A DNA stretch of 39,647 bases from Paenibacillus popilliae ATCC 14706 (GTDB taxonomy: Bacteria; Bacillota; Bacilli; Paenibacillales; Paenibacillaceae): assembly GCF_000315235.1 (NCBI RefSeq), contig NZ_BALG01000072.1:1-39647 (forward strand). Reading direction: 5' to 3'. The notes under the pieces were generated by a model. That model searched no databases. It was not told where the DNA came from and worked only from the letters and a program-made list of their open reading frames with translations. Every line of letters starts with the position of its first letter. Within the stretch, counting starts at the first letter, position 1. Shown here piece by piece: positions 14,482 to 23,708 of this stretch. The translations under genes and the position numbers were made by a program.

Positions 14482-15909
14482 CTAGGGACACTTCTGTGGA
14501 GCGGGAGGCAGGCATACGGTGAAGGTGCTTCCTTCGCCGAGGCGGCTCTCCACCGTGATACTGCCTTGGTGATGGTTCACCAGTTGCTTGGCGATCGATA
14601 AGCCGAGCCCGGTTCCGCCGGTTGCCCGGGAGCGCGCTTTGTCCACCCGGTAGAATCGATCGAATACGTTGCCGACCTCATCGGCAGGAATCCCGATTCC
14701 AGAGTCAGCCACGGAGAAACATACGCGCTCCCTGTTCCGCGCCACTTCCGTCCGAATCCAGCCTCCCGGGTTCGTGTAGCGGATGGCATTCTCGATCAGA
14801 ATGATAGCGACTTGGCGGAGCTGGTCCTCATCGCCAAGCACGAAGGCATCCTTGTCCAGATTGACGTGGAGCGTAATGCCGCGCTCCTCGCCCCAGAGCT
14901 GATGGATGGCCTGATGGATCGTCTCGGAGAGATCGATCCGCTCCCGGTTCGGCGTGATGCTGCCCGTTCGGGCCAGCGCAAGCAACTGCGTGATAAGGCG
15001 CTGCATACGCTGACTCTCTTGATCCAACGCCTCGATGGAGCGGTTCAGGACATCCGGGTTGCTCGTCCCCCAGCGCTTCAGAAGTTTGACGTATCCCCGA
15101 AAGGCGGTCAGGGGGGTGCGGAGCTCGTGGGATGCATCCGAGACGAAATTTTTCTCCCGTTCGACCTGCTCTCCCAACTGCATGAGCATATGATTGAGCG
15201 TGCGGGCCAGATCGTTCAGCTCCTGCGGCGTATCCGGCACCGGAATACGGTGCTTGAAATCCGGATCATCCTGAATGCGCCGGACGGCGTTCGTGATAGC
15301 GAACAACGGGGACAGATTTCTCTGCGTAACATGGTAGAGCAATAACGATCCAACGGTAGAACTGATCAGTCCGGTGATGAAGAGCACTTGGGCCATAATG
15401 TGGAGGAGGCGCTCGACATTGTTCAATTGAACACGAATATGAACCGTCCCTACTCCGCCGTCCAACGGCTTCCAGACGAGCTGATCCCGGAAGAACAGGC
15501 CGCTTTTCGCGTTCCACTTCAACGTATCGACCACCCAGTTCAGCTTTACTTCCTGCTGATTCGTATCATTTGCCTCAACCCATCCTCGGGATTGGGCAAG
15601 GACACGACCGGACGCATCGATAACCTGCACGTAGTAATTCGCATGATCGGGATAGAGTATCTCATCCAGGATATCCTGATACAGCTTACCAGCGGGAGTC
15701 TCCAGCGTATCGATGAATTTGAGTTCGACTGCGGTCAGCTCCTGGCGCGTATCCTGAATGACGGAATGGCTGACGGTGCCCATAATGAAGATCCCGATCC
15801 AAATGATGCCCCCTAGCAAGCCCAGTACGTATAACAAGGTCGTGCGGAACAGTAAGGTGTTCGGCAGCAAAGAGACGAATTTGTGGGGGCGGGAAAAGAA
15901 AGACTTCAT
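14482..15909 (-). CDS. Membrane sensor histidine kinase
   Basis: It has 475 residues from ATG 15909, which follows GGGAGGG by seven bases; an in-frame TTG at 15930 lacks this. Membrane segment 1 is at about 24-45 ('LLYVLGLLGGIIWIGIFIM'). An extracellular sensor of about 120 residues follows, then membrane segment 2 at about 173-193 and a HAMP linker. The HisKA box 'SDASHELRTPLTAFRGY' has the phosphorylated His near 261. The HATPase domain shows the N box ('IENAIRYTNPGG'), G1 ('DSGIGIP') and G2 ('GTGLGLSIAK'). All catalytic motifs are present. It lies 57 bases downstream of the OmpR-type regulator and forms an operon with it. The signal sensed cannot be read from the sequence. Confidence 0.93.
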   Translation of the reverse strand: MKSFFSRPHKFVSLLPNTLLFRTTLLYVLGLLGGIIWIGIFIMGTVSHSVIQDTRQELTAVELKFIDTLETPAGKLYQDILDEILYPDHANYYVQVIDASGRVLAQSRGWVEANDTNQQEVKLNWVVDTLKWNAKSGLFFRDQLVWKPLDGGVGTVHIRVQLNNVERLLHIMAQVLFITGLISSTVGSLLLYHVTQRNLSPLFAITNAVRRIQDDPDFKHRIPVPDTPQELNDLARTLNHMLMQLGEQVEREKNFVSDASHELRTPLTAFRGYVKLLKRWGTSNPDVLNRSIEALDQESQRMQRLITQLLALARTGSITPNRERIDLSETIHQAIHQLWGEERGITLHVNLDKDAFVLGDEDQLRQVAIILIENAIRYTNPGGWIRTEVARNRERVCFSVADSGIGIPADEVGNVFDRFYRVDKARSRATGGTGLGLSIAKQLVNHHQGSITVESRLGEGSTFTVCLPPAPQKCP

Positions 15910-15966
15910 CGCAAAGCCCTCCCGTTGCAACGACGCAGCCCTTGACTGAATCGGTATAACATCCGC

Positions 15967-16650
15967 TTAAGACGAGCGCAGCACATAGCCGATCCCGCGT
16001 ACGGTATGAATAAGCTTCGGCTTGTATGTTCGATCCAGCTTGTTGCGAAGGTAGCGGATATAGACGTCGACTACGTTCGTTTCGCCGGCGAATTCATAGC
16101 CCCAGACGTCGGACAGGAGCTGCTCTCTACTTATGACTTCGCCTTGATGCTCCATCAAGTAGAGAAGCAGGTCAAATTCCCGCTGCGTCAGATCGATCGG
16201 TTCGCTCTCACGCTCCACTCGTCTTTTTTTCACATCGACCGTCAAGCTGTCCACTTGATATACTCCTGGCGATGCGGCATGCCATGACGAATTGTGCCGG
16301 CGCAATACGGTTCGGATTCGCGCCAGCAGCTCCTCGATCTCGAACGGCTTCGTAATGTAATCATCGGCCCCGGTGTCGAGGCCGACGATTTTATCGCCGA
16401 TATCATCCCGGGCGGTAAGCAAAATGATAGGCACCTCGCTCGTCTTGCGGATGCGTCGGCACACTTCCAACCCGTTCAGGCGCGGAATCATCCAATCCAG
16501 AAGGATCAGATTCCACTCCTGCTGCTTGAAATCGTCGAGCGCTTGCTCTCCGTCCTGCGCCACCGTTACATGATAGCCTTCATGCTGAAGCTCCAATTTC
16601 AGGAGCTCGGATACGTTATGTTCATCTTCCACGAGCAGAATCGTTGTCAT
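15967..16650 (-). CDS. OmpR/PhoB-family response regulator
   Basis: It has 227 residues. The receiver domain (1-120) has the acidic pocket 'VEDE', phospho-acceptor Asp52 ('LILLDWMIPRLNG'), Thr in 'PIILLTARDD' and Lys in 'DYITKPFEIEELLARI'. The winged-helix domain (about 130-225) has 'LTQREFDLLLYLMEHQGEVI', 'LLSDVWGYEFAGETNVVDVY' and 'IHTVRGIGYVLR'. It is the first gene of a two-gene operon with the kinase at 14482-15909. It is probably a transcription factor activated by that kinase. The regulon is unknown; the divergent membrane-protein gene at 16803 is a possible local target. Confidence 0.94.
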   Translation of the reverse strand: MTTILLVEDEHNVSELLKLELQHEGYHVTVAQDGEQALDDFKQQEWNLILLDWMIPRLNGLEVCRRIRKTSEVPIILLTARDDIGDKIVGLDTGADDYITKPFEIEELLARIRTVLRRHNSSWHAASPGVYQVDSLTVDVKKRRVERESEPIDLTQREFDLLLYLMEHQGEVISREQLLSDVWGYEFAGETNVVDVYIRYLRNKLDRTYKPKLIHTVRGIGYVLRSS

Positions 16651-16802
16651 AGCCTCAATACATTCCCCCTGTTTGCCCTTATTATGTCCGGACCGTCGGC
16701 AATCATGCCGAACTGGACAGAGCGGAAGTATGCATGCCCGGAAGGCGTAGGGAATACTTATGATAGGGACAAATGATATGGAGTGGAAAAGGGGAAATGC
16801 AC

Positions 16803-17969
16803 ATGGATCAACCTCAATCGAGGATGAGTAAGTTCCAACTGTTATTTTTAAACAACCGCTTTGTTCTGTTTTTGCTCATTCTGCTGCTCATCGGCCTTAC
16901 TATTTTCCTGCTGACAAAGATATCGTTCGTCTTCCGGCCGCTGCTTGTCCTGATCAAGGCCGTTCTGCTGCCCGTTATTCTGGCAGGCGTGTTCTATTAT
17001 TTGCTGAACCCGATCGTAGATGATTTGCAGGAAAAAGGAGTGAAGCGGGTCTTTACGATCCTGCTTCTCTATCTCCTGATTCTGGGACTTCTTACGATCA
17101 TCGTCTTGGCCGTAATTCCGGTCATTCGCCGTCAAGTGATGGAGCTGGTCTCGAACTTCCCAGCCTTCTCGGCACATATCGAGAAGCTGTTGACGGATGT
17201 AATTGGCAGTGAATATATTCAACGCTTCCAGCAGAGTATCGATTTCGGTACGGCGAAGCTCTTTAATACAATAACGGAGCGGGCTACCAGATTGTTGAAT
17301 CATACATGGTCGAGCATTGGAGGCTTCGTCGGAGCCGTGACGGAAACGATTCTCGCCTTGGTGACCGTGCCGTTCATCCTATTCTATCTGCTGAAGGAGG
17401 GGACGAAGCTCCCTACTTATATGCTGGAGTTCGTGCCAACGGCGCTGCGCAAGCAGACCGATCAGGTGATGTCGGAGATGAATCATCAGCTCAGCTCCTA
17501 TATCCGGGGGCAGATTATTATAAGTTGCTGCATTGGGATGCTTCTCTATATCGGCTATCTCATTATCGGCCTTGATTATTCACTCATTCTGGCCATTATC
17601 GCGGCCTGCACAAGCATCGTACCTTATCTGGGGCCCGTGATCGCGATTACGCCGGCGCTCATCGTGGCGCTCGTCACTTCGCCAATGATGCTGTTGAAGT
17701 TGATCATAGTTTGGACGCTCGTCCAGTTGATCGAAGGCAAGTTCATTTCCCCGCAGATTATGGGCAAGACACTGCGGATTCATCCGCTCACGATTATCTT
17801 CGTCATCCTGACGGCCGGCGATCTGTTCGGCGTCGTCGGCATCATCCTGGCCGTGCCTGGCTATGCGGTGTTGAAAGTCGCGGCTACGCATTTGTTCCGC
17901 TGGTTCCAGGCCCGCTCGCATCTGTACGACAGGCCGCCCGCGGGACCGGATCCAACCGTTAAGGGGTAG
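16803..17969 (+). CDS. AI-2E/PerM-family membrane protein
   Basis: It has 388 residues. ATG 16803 is preferred because AAAGGGG lies nine bases upstream; ATGs at 16773 and 16797 are in frame. It has seven to eight membrane segments: two at the N-terminus ('RFVLFLLILLLIGLTIFLL', 'LLVLIKAVLLPVILAGVFYY'), one at 'FTILLLYLLILGLLTIIVLA', and four to five in the C-terminal half. 'YYLLNPIVDDLQEKG', 'PYLGPVIAITPALIVAL' and 'GKFISPQIMGKTLRIHPLTI' are signatures of the AI-2E transporter (PF01594) family. Members are variously implicated in autoinducer-2 export or sodium/proton antiport. The substrate here is unknown. It is divergent from the two-component operon. Confidence 0.88.
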   Translation: MDQPQSRMSKFQLLFLNNRFVLFLLILLLIGLTIFLLTKISFVFRPLLVLIKAVLLPVILAGVFYYLLNPIVDDLQEKGVKRVFTILLLYLLILGLLTIIVLAVIPVIRRQVMELVSNFPAFSAHIEKLLTDVIGSEYIQRFQQSIDFGTAKLFNTITERATRLLNHTWSSIGGFVGAVTETILALVTVPFILFYLLKEGTKLPTYMLEFVPTALRKQTDQVMSEMNHQLSSYIRGQIIISCCIGMLLYIGYLIIGLDYSLILAIIAACTSIVPYLGPVIAITPALIVALVTSPMMLLKLIIVWTLVQLIEGKFISPQIMGKTLRIHPLTIIFVILTAGDLFGVVGIILAVPGYAVLKVAATHLFRWFQARSHLYDRPPAGPDPTVKG

Positions 17970-17992
17970 CCGGTAACGATACCCCCCGGCAA

Positions 17993-18031
17993 AAGGTAGA
18001 CTCGTTCGCATCATGGCAGCTAGTCTACCTT
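17993..18031. terminator. Hairpin between convergent genes
   Basis: AAGGTAGACT and AGTCTACCTT form a perfect 10-bp stem with a 19-base loop, between the AI-2E gene and the convergent deacetylase gene. It could terminate both, but no long T-run is present. Confidence 0.5.
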
Positions 18032-18051
18032 ATATGGGCCGCAGGCAAAGG

Positions 18052-18858
18052 CTATGGATGCGGGATGGTGGGAATGGACGGCGGAAGTACCTCCGATACT
18101 TTTTTGAGGGCAATCTGTTCCTTGCTCATCTGCTGCATCTGCTCCTTCACGATTGCTGCCGTAATATGCCCCGCGCTTCCGACATGCCCAATGGCAATGC
18201 ATATATTATGGTTCTTCAGATGCATCCGCATCAGATTGAACTGCTTCTTAATGGCCGACGCTTTATGAATATCGTCAAGGAAGATATGGTTCTCCAGCGC
18301 AGGGATTTTTACTTCCTCGGCCACTTTGGCCACGACGCTGCGATAGTTCGTATGGCTATCCAGGAAATAAATGCCCCGTGCCTTGCACACTTCCAATATC
18401 ACCCGCATCACTTTCGGATCAACAGTCACCTTGGAGCCCATATGATTGTTCATCCCGACCGCATGGGGGACATCGTCGATTGCCGCATGCACCCGCTTGC
18501 GAATCTCATCCTCGTGTAAATCCGTTGTAATCACTCCAGGCCCGAGCCACGCCTTCTTGCCTCCCAACGCTTCCATCGGCATGTGCACGATGACTTCGTG
18601 ACCGGCCGCATGTGCTCGCTCCGCGTCACTCTTTGTATACTTCAAAAAAGGCATTACCGCGACGGTAATCTTGAAGGGCAGATCCATAACCGCCTGCGTT
18701 CCGCGGCTGTTATTGCCGAAATCATCAATTACGATGACGGCCGTTTTCTCAGGTTCAGCCGCCGCCGTTCCGGGCAGCAGGCAGGCAACGAGCGCCAGCA
18801 TAATGATGTACCGGCAGCCTGCCATTCCTAATAGGTGTCGTATCATTTGCTTACACAT
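18052..18858 (-). CDS. Divergent polysaccharide deacetylase family protein (YibQ-like)
   Basis: It has about 268 residues from ATG 18858 (AAAGGA 13 bases upstream); ATG 18894 is in frame but without a ribosome site. The signal peptide ends about 'PGTAAAEPEK'. The core begins 'TAVIVIDDFGNNSRGTQAVM' and contains 'VMPFLKYTKSDAERAHAAGH', 'EVIVHMPMEALGGKKAWLGP', 'VGMNNHMGSKVT', 'IYFLDSHTNYRSVVAKVAEE' and 'AIGHVGSAGHITAAI'. These are the marks of the divergent polysaccharide deacetylase family (PF04748), which has a NodB-like fold with altered metal site. It probably acts on cell-wall or exported polysaccharide outside the membrane. The exact substrate is unknown. Confidence 0.88.
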   Translation of the reverse strand: MCKQMIRHLLGMAGCRYIIMLALVACLLPGTAAAEPEKTAVIVIDDFGNNSRGTQAVMDLPFKITVAVMPFLKYTKSDAERAHAAGHEVIVHMPMEALGGKKAWLGPGVITTDLHEDEIRKRVHAAIDDVPHAVGMNNHMGSKVTVDPKVMRVILEVCKARGIYFLDSHTNYRSVVAKVAEEVKIPALENHIFLDDIHKASAIKKQFNLMRMHLKNHNICIAIGHVGSAGHITAAIVKEQMQQMSKEQIALKKVSEVLPPSIPTIPHP

Positions 18859-19012
18859 CCAATCTATACATTCCTTTGTAGCTTGCGTCGGCATCCGAAT
18901 TTAAGTCTGTTAATTTTTTACAGCATCAAAACAACGGGTATGGAGAACTTAAAGGCAGTGCAAGCTGCGTTCTTCCCTCAATGAGGTAGAAATACGGCCA
19001 AGGAGATGCAAC

Positions 19013-20152
19013 ATGGTAAGGAAAACGTTATTCATCATGCTGTCGCTATGCTGCATATGGATCACGGCGGTTGCCGAGGCAGCTTCTTCCCTTGACAAGG
19101 ATGAAGAAGTGGCCGACTATATCCAACAGCTTTTCAAGGACAGGACCAATTTTTTGATTCATCAACAGGAACAGGTGATTCGCCATCATTATGCCGCTTC
19201 CGGCATAAGCCGGCATGCGCTCCGTCATGAAGTTGAGCGCTCCGCCTATATTCATGCATGGGCTGAACGAAGAGGTGTGCAATTTATTAACGCCCATAGC
19301 GATGTCCGGGTCATTCGGGCCAAGGTGATGGGAAGTAAGGCTACGGCCTCCGTCGTCAAATCTCTGCGGCTGGATTATATCTATACACACAGCGTCGTCC
19401 CTGCCCAGTCGTTCGGAATCGGCACCCGCCATGCGCTCACACTGACCAAGGAGGACGGCAAGTGGAAGGTGCTGCGGGAATGGTATCTTGACCCGCTGGA
19501 GGAGAACCCGAAGCTGATTCCCAAATCCGACGATATGATGCTGCGGCCGCAGATGAGGAAGCCCTCTAACCACGCCGATCGGCCCTCCACGCAATCGAAC
19601 ACGTTGCACAAGCCGAGATATAACCGGCAGCAGGCCGTCACTTACGCCAATAAATATGCCGGTGCGGCCTGGGGGGCGGGCAATAAGCACCGCTATAACC
19701 CGAAGTATCGGGATTATACCGGCCTCGGCGGCGATTGCACCAACTTCGCTTCCCAATGCATTGGCGATGCAGAGGAAGGCGGGGGCTTGAAAATGAGAGG
19801 CGGCTGGCATTATTTTTTGTTCAACGGGGGGTCCCGGACATGGGTTCAAACCGATGCCTTTAAAAATTTCATGCTGTACAGCGGATATGGCCAGTTGATC
19901 GCCAAAGGCAAGTTCGTCGATGTCGTCAAGCCGTCCAAGAAGTATCCGGCAGGGGCGATAGCGAAGCTTGCGCCCGGAGATCTGATCGGTTACGAGATGA
20001 AGGGCGATGTGGATCATTTCTCGGTCGTCGTCGGATTCGACGATTTCGGCTATCCGCTGGTCAACTCGCATTCCGCCGATCGGTACCGTGTGCCCTTCGA
20101 CTTGGGGTGGGATCGGTATACGAGCTACTGGCTGATCCATCTCCGTGATTAA
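19013..20152 (+). CDS. Exported protein with Amidase_6-type domain
   Basis: It has 379 residues. An AAGGAGATGC ribosome site precedes ATG 19013. The signal peptide ends near 'AVAEAASS'. An N-terminal helical/NTF2-like region (about 30-170) is followed by a linker. The C-terminal domain (about 200-379) reads 'QQAVTYANKYAGAAW', 'GGDCTNFASQCI' (putative catalytic Cys), 'MRGGWHYFLFNG', 'LAPGDLIGYEMKGDVDHFSV' (putative catalytic His) and 'PLVNSHSADRYRVPFDL'. This is the pattern of the putative amidase domain PF12671. A role in cell-wall or spore-coat processing is likely, but the target is unknown. Confidence 0.85.
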   Translation: MVRKTLFIMLSLCCIWITAVAEAASSLDKDEEVADYIQQLFKDRTNFLIHQQEQVIRHHYAASGISRHALRHEVERSAYIHAWAERRGVQFINAHSDVRVIRAKVMGSKATASVVKSLRLDYIYTHSVVPAQSFGIGTRHALTLTKEDGKWKVLREWYLDPLEENPKLIPKSDDMMLRPQMRKPSNHADRPSTQSNTLHKPRYNRQQAVTYANKYAGAAWGAGNKHRYNPKYRDYTGLGGDCTNFASQCIGDAEEGGGLKMRGGWHYFLFNGGSRTWVQTDAFKNFMLYSGYGQLIAKGKFVDVVKPSKKYPAGAIAKLAPGDLIGYEMKGDVDHFSVVVGFDDFGYPLVNSHSADRYRVPFDLGWDRYTSYWLIHLRD

Positions 20153-20216
20153 CACCAGCGTTGTCTGTTGAACATAACCCGACCTTCTCCATCATACAAT
20201 GGGAGGACAAGATGGG

Positions 20217-21719
20217 ATGGGTCGGGTGATGGAAATGAAGCTGCCAGTCATAAATTCGGCTGCCTTGCGGGCAGGAGCTATCCTCGTGGGGAAGGTCATT
20301 GGCTTCGTTGGGAGAGCCACGCTGACCCGCATTCTTGGCGCCGAGGGCGTCGGATTATACCAGATCGCCTATTCATGCTACGGTATTTTTCTTATGATCA
20401 TTACCGGAGGGCTGCCGACGGCATTGGCGTTATTTACCGCCAAGCATCCGGCCAGAGGATGGGGCGCTTTCCGCATGTTGTCGATTCTCCTCGCATTGGC
20501 CGGGGCCGCGGCCAGCCTCCTCATGTATATGCAGTCCGATAGGATTGCCATTCTTCTCGGGAACCCGGATGTGGGAGCCGCTATCCGCTGCCTGGCTCCT
20601 GCCTTATTGGCCGTTCCGCTGCTACAACTGCTAAGGGGATATATGCAGGGAACAGAGCGGTACGGATCCATCTCCTTCTCCGAGATAGCGGAACAGGCCG
20701 TTCGGGTCGGGGCGATGATTATGCTTGTCCTTCTGTTCGCATCCGAAGGGACTTCCATCGCTTTGGGAGCCGGGTTGACCGGAACGACGATTGGCGCGCT
20801 GTTCGCCCTCCTGGTGCTTATGGCCTGTCTCCTGACAAGGCGCTCCTTCCCCGCCGGCTCCATCGAATTCCAGCCGCCGCTTCGGGGCGAAGTCCGCTCG
20901 ATAGTCCATGCATCCATGGCGATCGGCTTCACGAGGCTGTTGATGCCGGCCTCGGACTTTATTGATTCGCTGCTCATCCCGCGCCGGCTTCAGACGGCAG
21001 GATACACCCTCTCGGAAGCGACATCGATTTACGGGGTCATTACGGGAATGGCGGTTATCGTCGCTTATATGCCGACGATCGTGACGGCCGCCATCTCTTA
21101 CACGATGACGATGAAGCTGGCCTCCTATTACCAGCAAGGCGAGTTGAGTTCTTATCAGTTCATGGTCCGTAACATCCTTCGGCTCTGCTGGACATGGGGC
21201 TTGTTAAGCGGAATGTTCCTGTTGTTGTTCGCGGCTCCATTGGCGCAGTTGTTATTCCATACCCCCGAGGCGGCCGATCCGATTCGATATTTTGCGGTTT
21301 TCCCGCTGTTCGTCGGGCTTCGCGAGCTGACGACGAGCATTTTATGGACGCAAGAGCGCAAACATGTTCCGTTTATGGGTCTGTTGAACGGAATCGCCTT
21401 CTCGACGGCCCTGCTGTTCTTCCTGCTGGCCATACCGGGTTACGGGTATGAAGCGGCGTCGATTGGCATTCTGACACTGGAAGGCATCGCGGTGTTCTGT
21501 AATCTATATGCGCTCCATCGCATGAGGGTCCATCTGTTCGCTTGGAGATGGATTGGGTGGGAAATGTTTTTTTGCATCTTAAGTCTATTCTTGTTCTTGT
21601 TTGCTCTTCCGTCCGGATTCGAGTCGGCATCGTTCTGGCCAGCGGCTGGACATATGCTGATCTATTGGCTCGGCGCGGGGAGCGTCCTTCTCGTTCGAGC
21701 GAAGTCCTTCATGCAATAA
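20217..21719 (+). CDS. SpoVB-like polysaccharide/lipid flippase
   Basis: It has about 500 residues. Starts at 20199, 20217, 20229 and 20235 are in frame; 20217 fits the GGGAGG at 20201-20206. It has 12-14 membrane segments spread over the whole length. The N-terminus 'RAGAILVGKVIGFVGRATLT' and 'RILGAEGVGLYQIAYSCYGI', plus 'RGYMQGTERYGSISFSEIAE', are characteristic of the SpoVB/MVF branch of the MOP flippase superfamily. In Bacillus, SpoVB and relatives move lipid-linked precursors for spore cortex or cell wall. This may be SpoVB itself or one of its paralogues (YkvU, YtgP). The gene stands alone on the plus strand. Confidence 0.85.
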   Translation: MGRVMEMKLPVINSAALRAGAILVGKVIGFVGRATLTRILGAEGVGLYQIAYSCYGIFLMIITGGLPTALALFTAKHPARGWGAFRMLSILLALAGAAASLLMYMQSDRIAILLGNPDVGAAIRCLAPALLAVPLLQLLRGYMQGTERYGSISFSEIAEQAVRVGAMIMLVLLFASEGTSIALGAGLTGTTIGALFALLVLMACLLTRRSFPAGSIEFQPPLRGEVRSIVHASMAIGFTRLLMPASDFIDSLLIPRRLQTAGYTLSEATSIYGVITGMAVIVAYMPTIVTAAISYTMTMKLASYYQQGELSSYQFMVRNILRLCWTWGLLSGMFLLLFAAPLAQLLFHTPEAADPIRYFAVFPLFVGLRELTTSILWTQERKHVPFMGLLNGIAFSTALLFFLLAIPGYGYEAASIGILTLEGIAVFCNLYALHRMRVHLFAWRWIGWEMFFCILSLFLFLFALPSGFESASFWPAAGHMLIYWLGAGSVLLVRAKSFMQ

Positions 21720-21807
21720 GTATAAATACAATAAGCGTCTCCATTCCGGTGGGAAAGGGGGGGCACAAAAAAATATAAAATGCAACAAAAAACCGCTGTA
21801 TACTAGG

Positions 21808-21836
21808 TTGACTACTAATTATTGCCATGGTATATT
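21808..21836 (+). promoter_or_regulatory. Strong sigma-A-type promoter
   Basis: TTGACT, 17 bases, TATATT; close to consensus. It drives a short transcript with a good ribosome site (GGAGGTG) before ATG 21866. Confidence 0.65.
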
Positions 21837-21865
21837 TTACTATACTAAATAATGGAGGTGTAAAT

Positions 21866-21939
21866 ATGAAATTAAAAGAAAATTACTAGAGAAAAGTAAT
21901 AATGGTAGCTGTAGTGCAAAAAACAACAACGCGTTATGA
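21866..21939 (+). pseudogene. Frameshifted small-peptide gene
   Basis: As written, ATG 21866 gives only seven codons. Adding one A to the A-run near codon 6 joins it to 'LLEKSNNGSCSAKNNNAL' and a stop at 21937-21939. This gives a 24-residue peptide with one Cys and a polar tail. The promoter and ribosome site are of high quality, so a short peptide was once expressed. Possibilities are a ribosomally made modified peptide or a signalling peptide. No modification enzyme lies nearby. Part of the 3' half (TAGTGCAAAAAACAAC) recurs at 25182. Confidence 0.4.
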
Positions 21940-21982
21940 TTTGTCAATCTTTCTTCTTGGATAACTGCACTTAGTGGACAAG

Positions 21983-22140
21983 GGCGAGTCGAATGAATAC
22001 ATGAATTCATGCGACAGATGGTTCAGTTATACGGGGGTGGAACATCTAGAGTTCAGATATAGTAAGCGAATCATGAACTGACTGCATCTGCATGGAATCG
22101 TTGGATCAGGCAAGCAGAACAGTCAGGCTCCTTCTCGGTC
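21983..22140 (+). pseudogene. IS3-family OrfA fragment
   Basis: One frame reads 'HEFMRQMVQLYGGGTSRVQI' and stops. After a frameshift 'NHELTASAWNRWIRQAEQSG' and 'SF' follow. This is the HTH region of IS3/IS150-type OrfA proteins. It is short and broken. The rest of 22140-22283 holds no recognised feature apart from a small CTAGG/CCTAG hairpin around 22170. Confidence 0.6.
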
Positions 22141-22283
22141 TTATCCCATCCCCGCTATCGTGCCTCTAGGAATGCACCTAGGGTATTACCCAAATTTTTC
22201 CCGACTGACCCTATGTTTCATTATCCGGAGACATTCCGTACAGTTAGTCCCTATTTGATTTTCAATATGAGGGAGAGATCGAG

Positions 22284-23639
22284 ATGAAGACGAGATGGAA
22301 AATTGCTGTTGTGCTGCTAACGATTGCAACATTACTCAGCGGATGTTTCGGAGAGAAGAAAACAGTGCTTGAAGAAGGAAAACAAGAGATAAAAGTGATG
22401 TATCAGAGTAAAGAACAGTTCTATAAGAAGTATGGGAATCTTTTTAATGCGAGATATCCGGATATTGATATCAACGTGATTAGTACAATGGACATGGAGG
22501 AGAGACGTGAGCTCGAAGATGAAGAGATCAAGAAATTGATAGAGAAGCATAAACCTGATGTGCTGTTCCTGAACGAAAAATTGTTCGCATCCTACGTCCA
22601 AGAGGGAAAGCTATATAGCTTGGAAGAAGTCATAGCAAGAGATACATTTGATTTGACAGGATACGGACTGGGCATTATTGATAGCCTGCGGGCGAAAGGA
22701 AATGGTACGTTGTATGCGCTGGTGCCTGATTTTGATGTTTCTGTATTGTATTATAACCGTGATTTATTTGAAGAGAACCATATTGAACTACCACGCAACA
22801 AGATGAGCTGGCAAGAGGTCTTTGATTTATCCAAGCGATTCGAGGGCATGGGATCGGGTGAGAACCGAGTGCTCGGACTTTATCAGCCTTTCTGGAACAG
22901 CGCAGTGGCGTTAAATTATATTTCAGATAGCTTTGCCTTGCAAATGTTCGATTCAAAGGCAGAGAAGTTACTTATTGATTCGGACGGGTGGAAGCGAGCC
23001 GTTAAGCTAACAACGGATGCAATCCGCTCCAAAGCGGTCTCTTTTCCTTCCTGGCGTAACAACAGTATTAGCTGGGATGAATTCATTACCTTTGCGAAAG
23101 GAAAAGCAGCCATGACCGTTAATGGCCCTCGGATGATACAATGGCTCAAGGCTCAGGGTGTCAACGACATAAATAAAATAAATTGGGATAGGGTCACCAT
23201 TCCGGTTGACCCACAAAACCCTGATGAATCCCCGCACGTGCAATTGCAACAATTTTGTGCGATTCCAGCCGATTCCCCTAATCAACCGGCGGCATGGGAA
23301 TTCATAAAGTTCGTAAATGGACCAGAAATGGCGAAGATTTCGTCTCGCTCAGGGGATGGGCTGCTACCGACGAGAAATCAAGTCTTTAAGGAAATGGACG
23401 AAAAAAGCACGGAACCATTCTATATGTTGAAGACTACGGCACAGACTTCGGACTTTTTGTATCGCAAGGATGTTCCGGAAGCGTTCTACGATTTCTTTCA
23501 ACCGTTGCTCACGGATGCGTTGAAGGCGATTATAGACAACAAGAAGACGGTGGATGAAGCGCTGGCTGAACTGGTAGTGCAGGGTCAGGACGCGTTGGTG
23601 AAAGCGCGAGAAGCAGAAAAAAAGGAAAAAAGTTCGTGA
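22284..23639 (+). CDS. Extracellular solute-binding lipoprotein, copy A
   Basis: It has 451 residues; GAGGGAGAG precedes the ATG. A lipoprotein signal peptide with lipobox 'TLLSGC' puts Cys near 21. The mature protein has the two-lobe pattern of family 1 (sugar-type) ABC binding proteins. 'KHKPDVLFLNEKLFASYVQE' and 'KLYSLEEVI' lie in lobe 1, then 'VLYYNRDLFEENHIELPRNK', 'MSWQEVFDLSKRFEG', 'GKAAMTVNGPRMIQWLK', 'PNQPAAWEFIKFVNGPEMAK' and 'LPTRNQVFKEM'. It should bind a carbohydrate or similar solute at the outer membrane face. No permease or ATPase gene is adjacent. It is closely similar along its length to the next gene, a tandem duplication. Confidence 0.85.
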   Translation: MKTRWKIAVVLLTIATLLSGCFGEKKTVLEEGKQEIKVMYQSKEQFYKKYGNLFNARYPDIDINVISTMDMEERRELEDEEIKKLIEKHKPDVLFLNEKLFASYVQEGKLYSLEEVIARDTFDLTGYGLGIIDSLRAKGNGTLYALVPDFDVSVLYYNRDLFEENHIELPRNKMSWQEVFDLSKRFEGMGSGENRVLGLYQPFWNSAVALNYISDSFALQMFDSKAEKLLIDSDGWKRAVKLTTDAIRSKAVSFPSWRNNSISWDEFITFAKGKAAMTVNGPRMIQWLKAQGVNDINKINWDRVTIPVDPQNPDESPHVQLQQFCAIPADSPNQPAAWEFIKFVNGPEMAKISSRSGDGLLPTRNQVFKEMDEKSTEPFYMLKTTAQTSDFLYRKDVPEAFYDFFQPLLTDALKAIIDNKKTVDEALAELVVQGQDALVKAREAEKKEKSS

Positions 23640-23708
23640 ACGAAGGCCGCAACAGGTCGTTCATTTTTAGCGGTTGACTTTTAGAAAATAGGAAGGGGAG
23701 AGCGTGAG

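Noticed and set aside
19046-20155. 369-residue minus-strand ORF opposite the amidase-domain gene
   Set aside because: It lies exactly opposite a recognised domain protein, and its translation has no known motifs.
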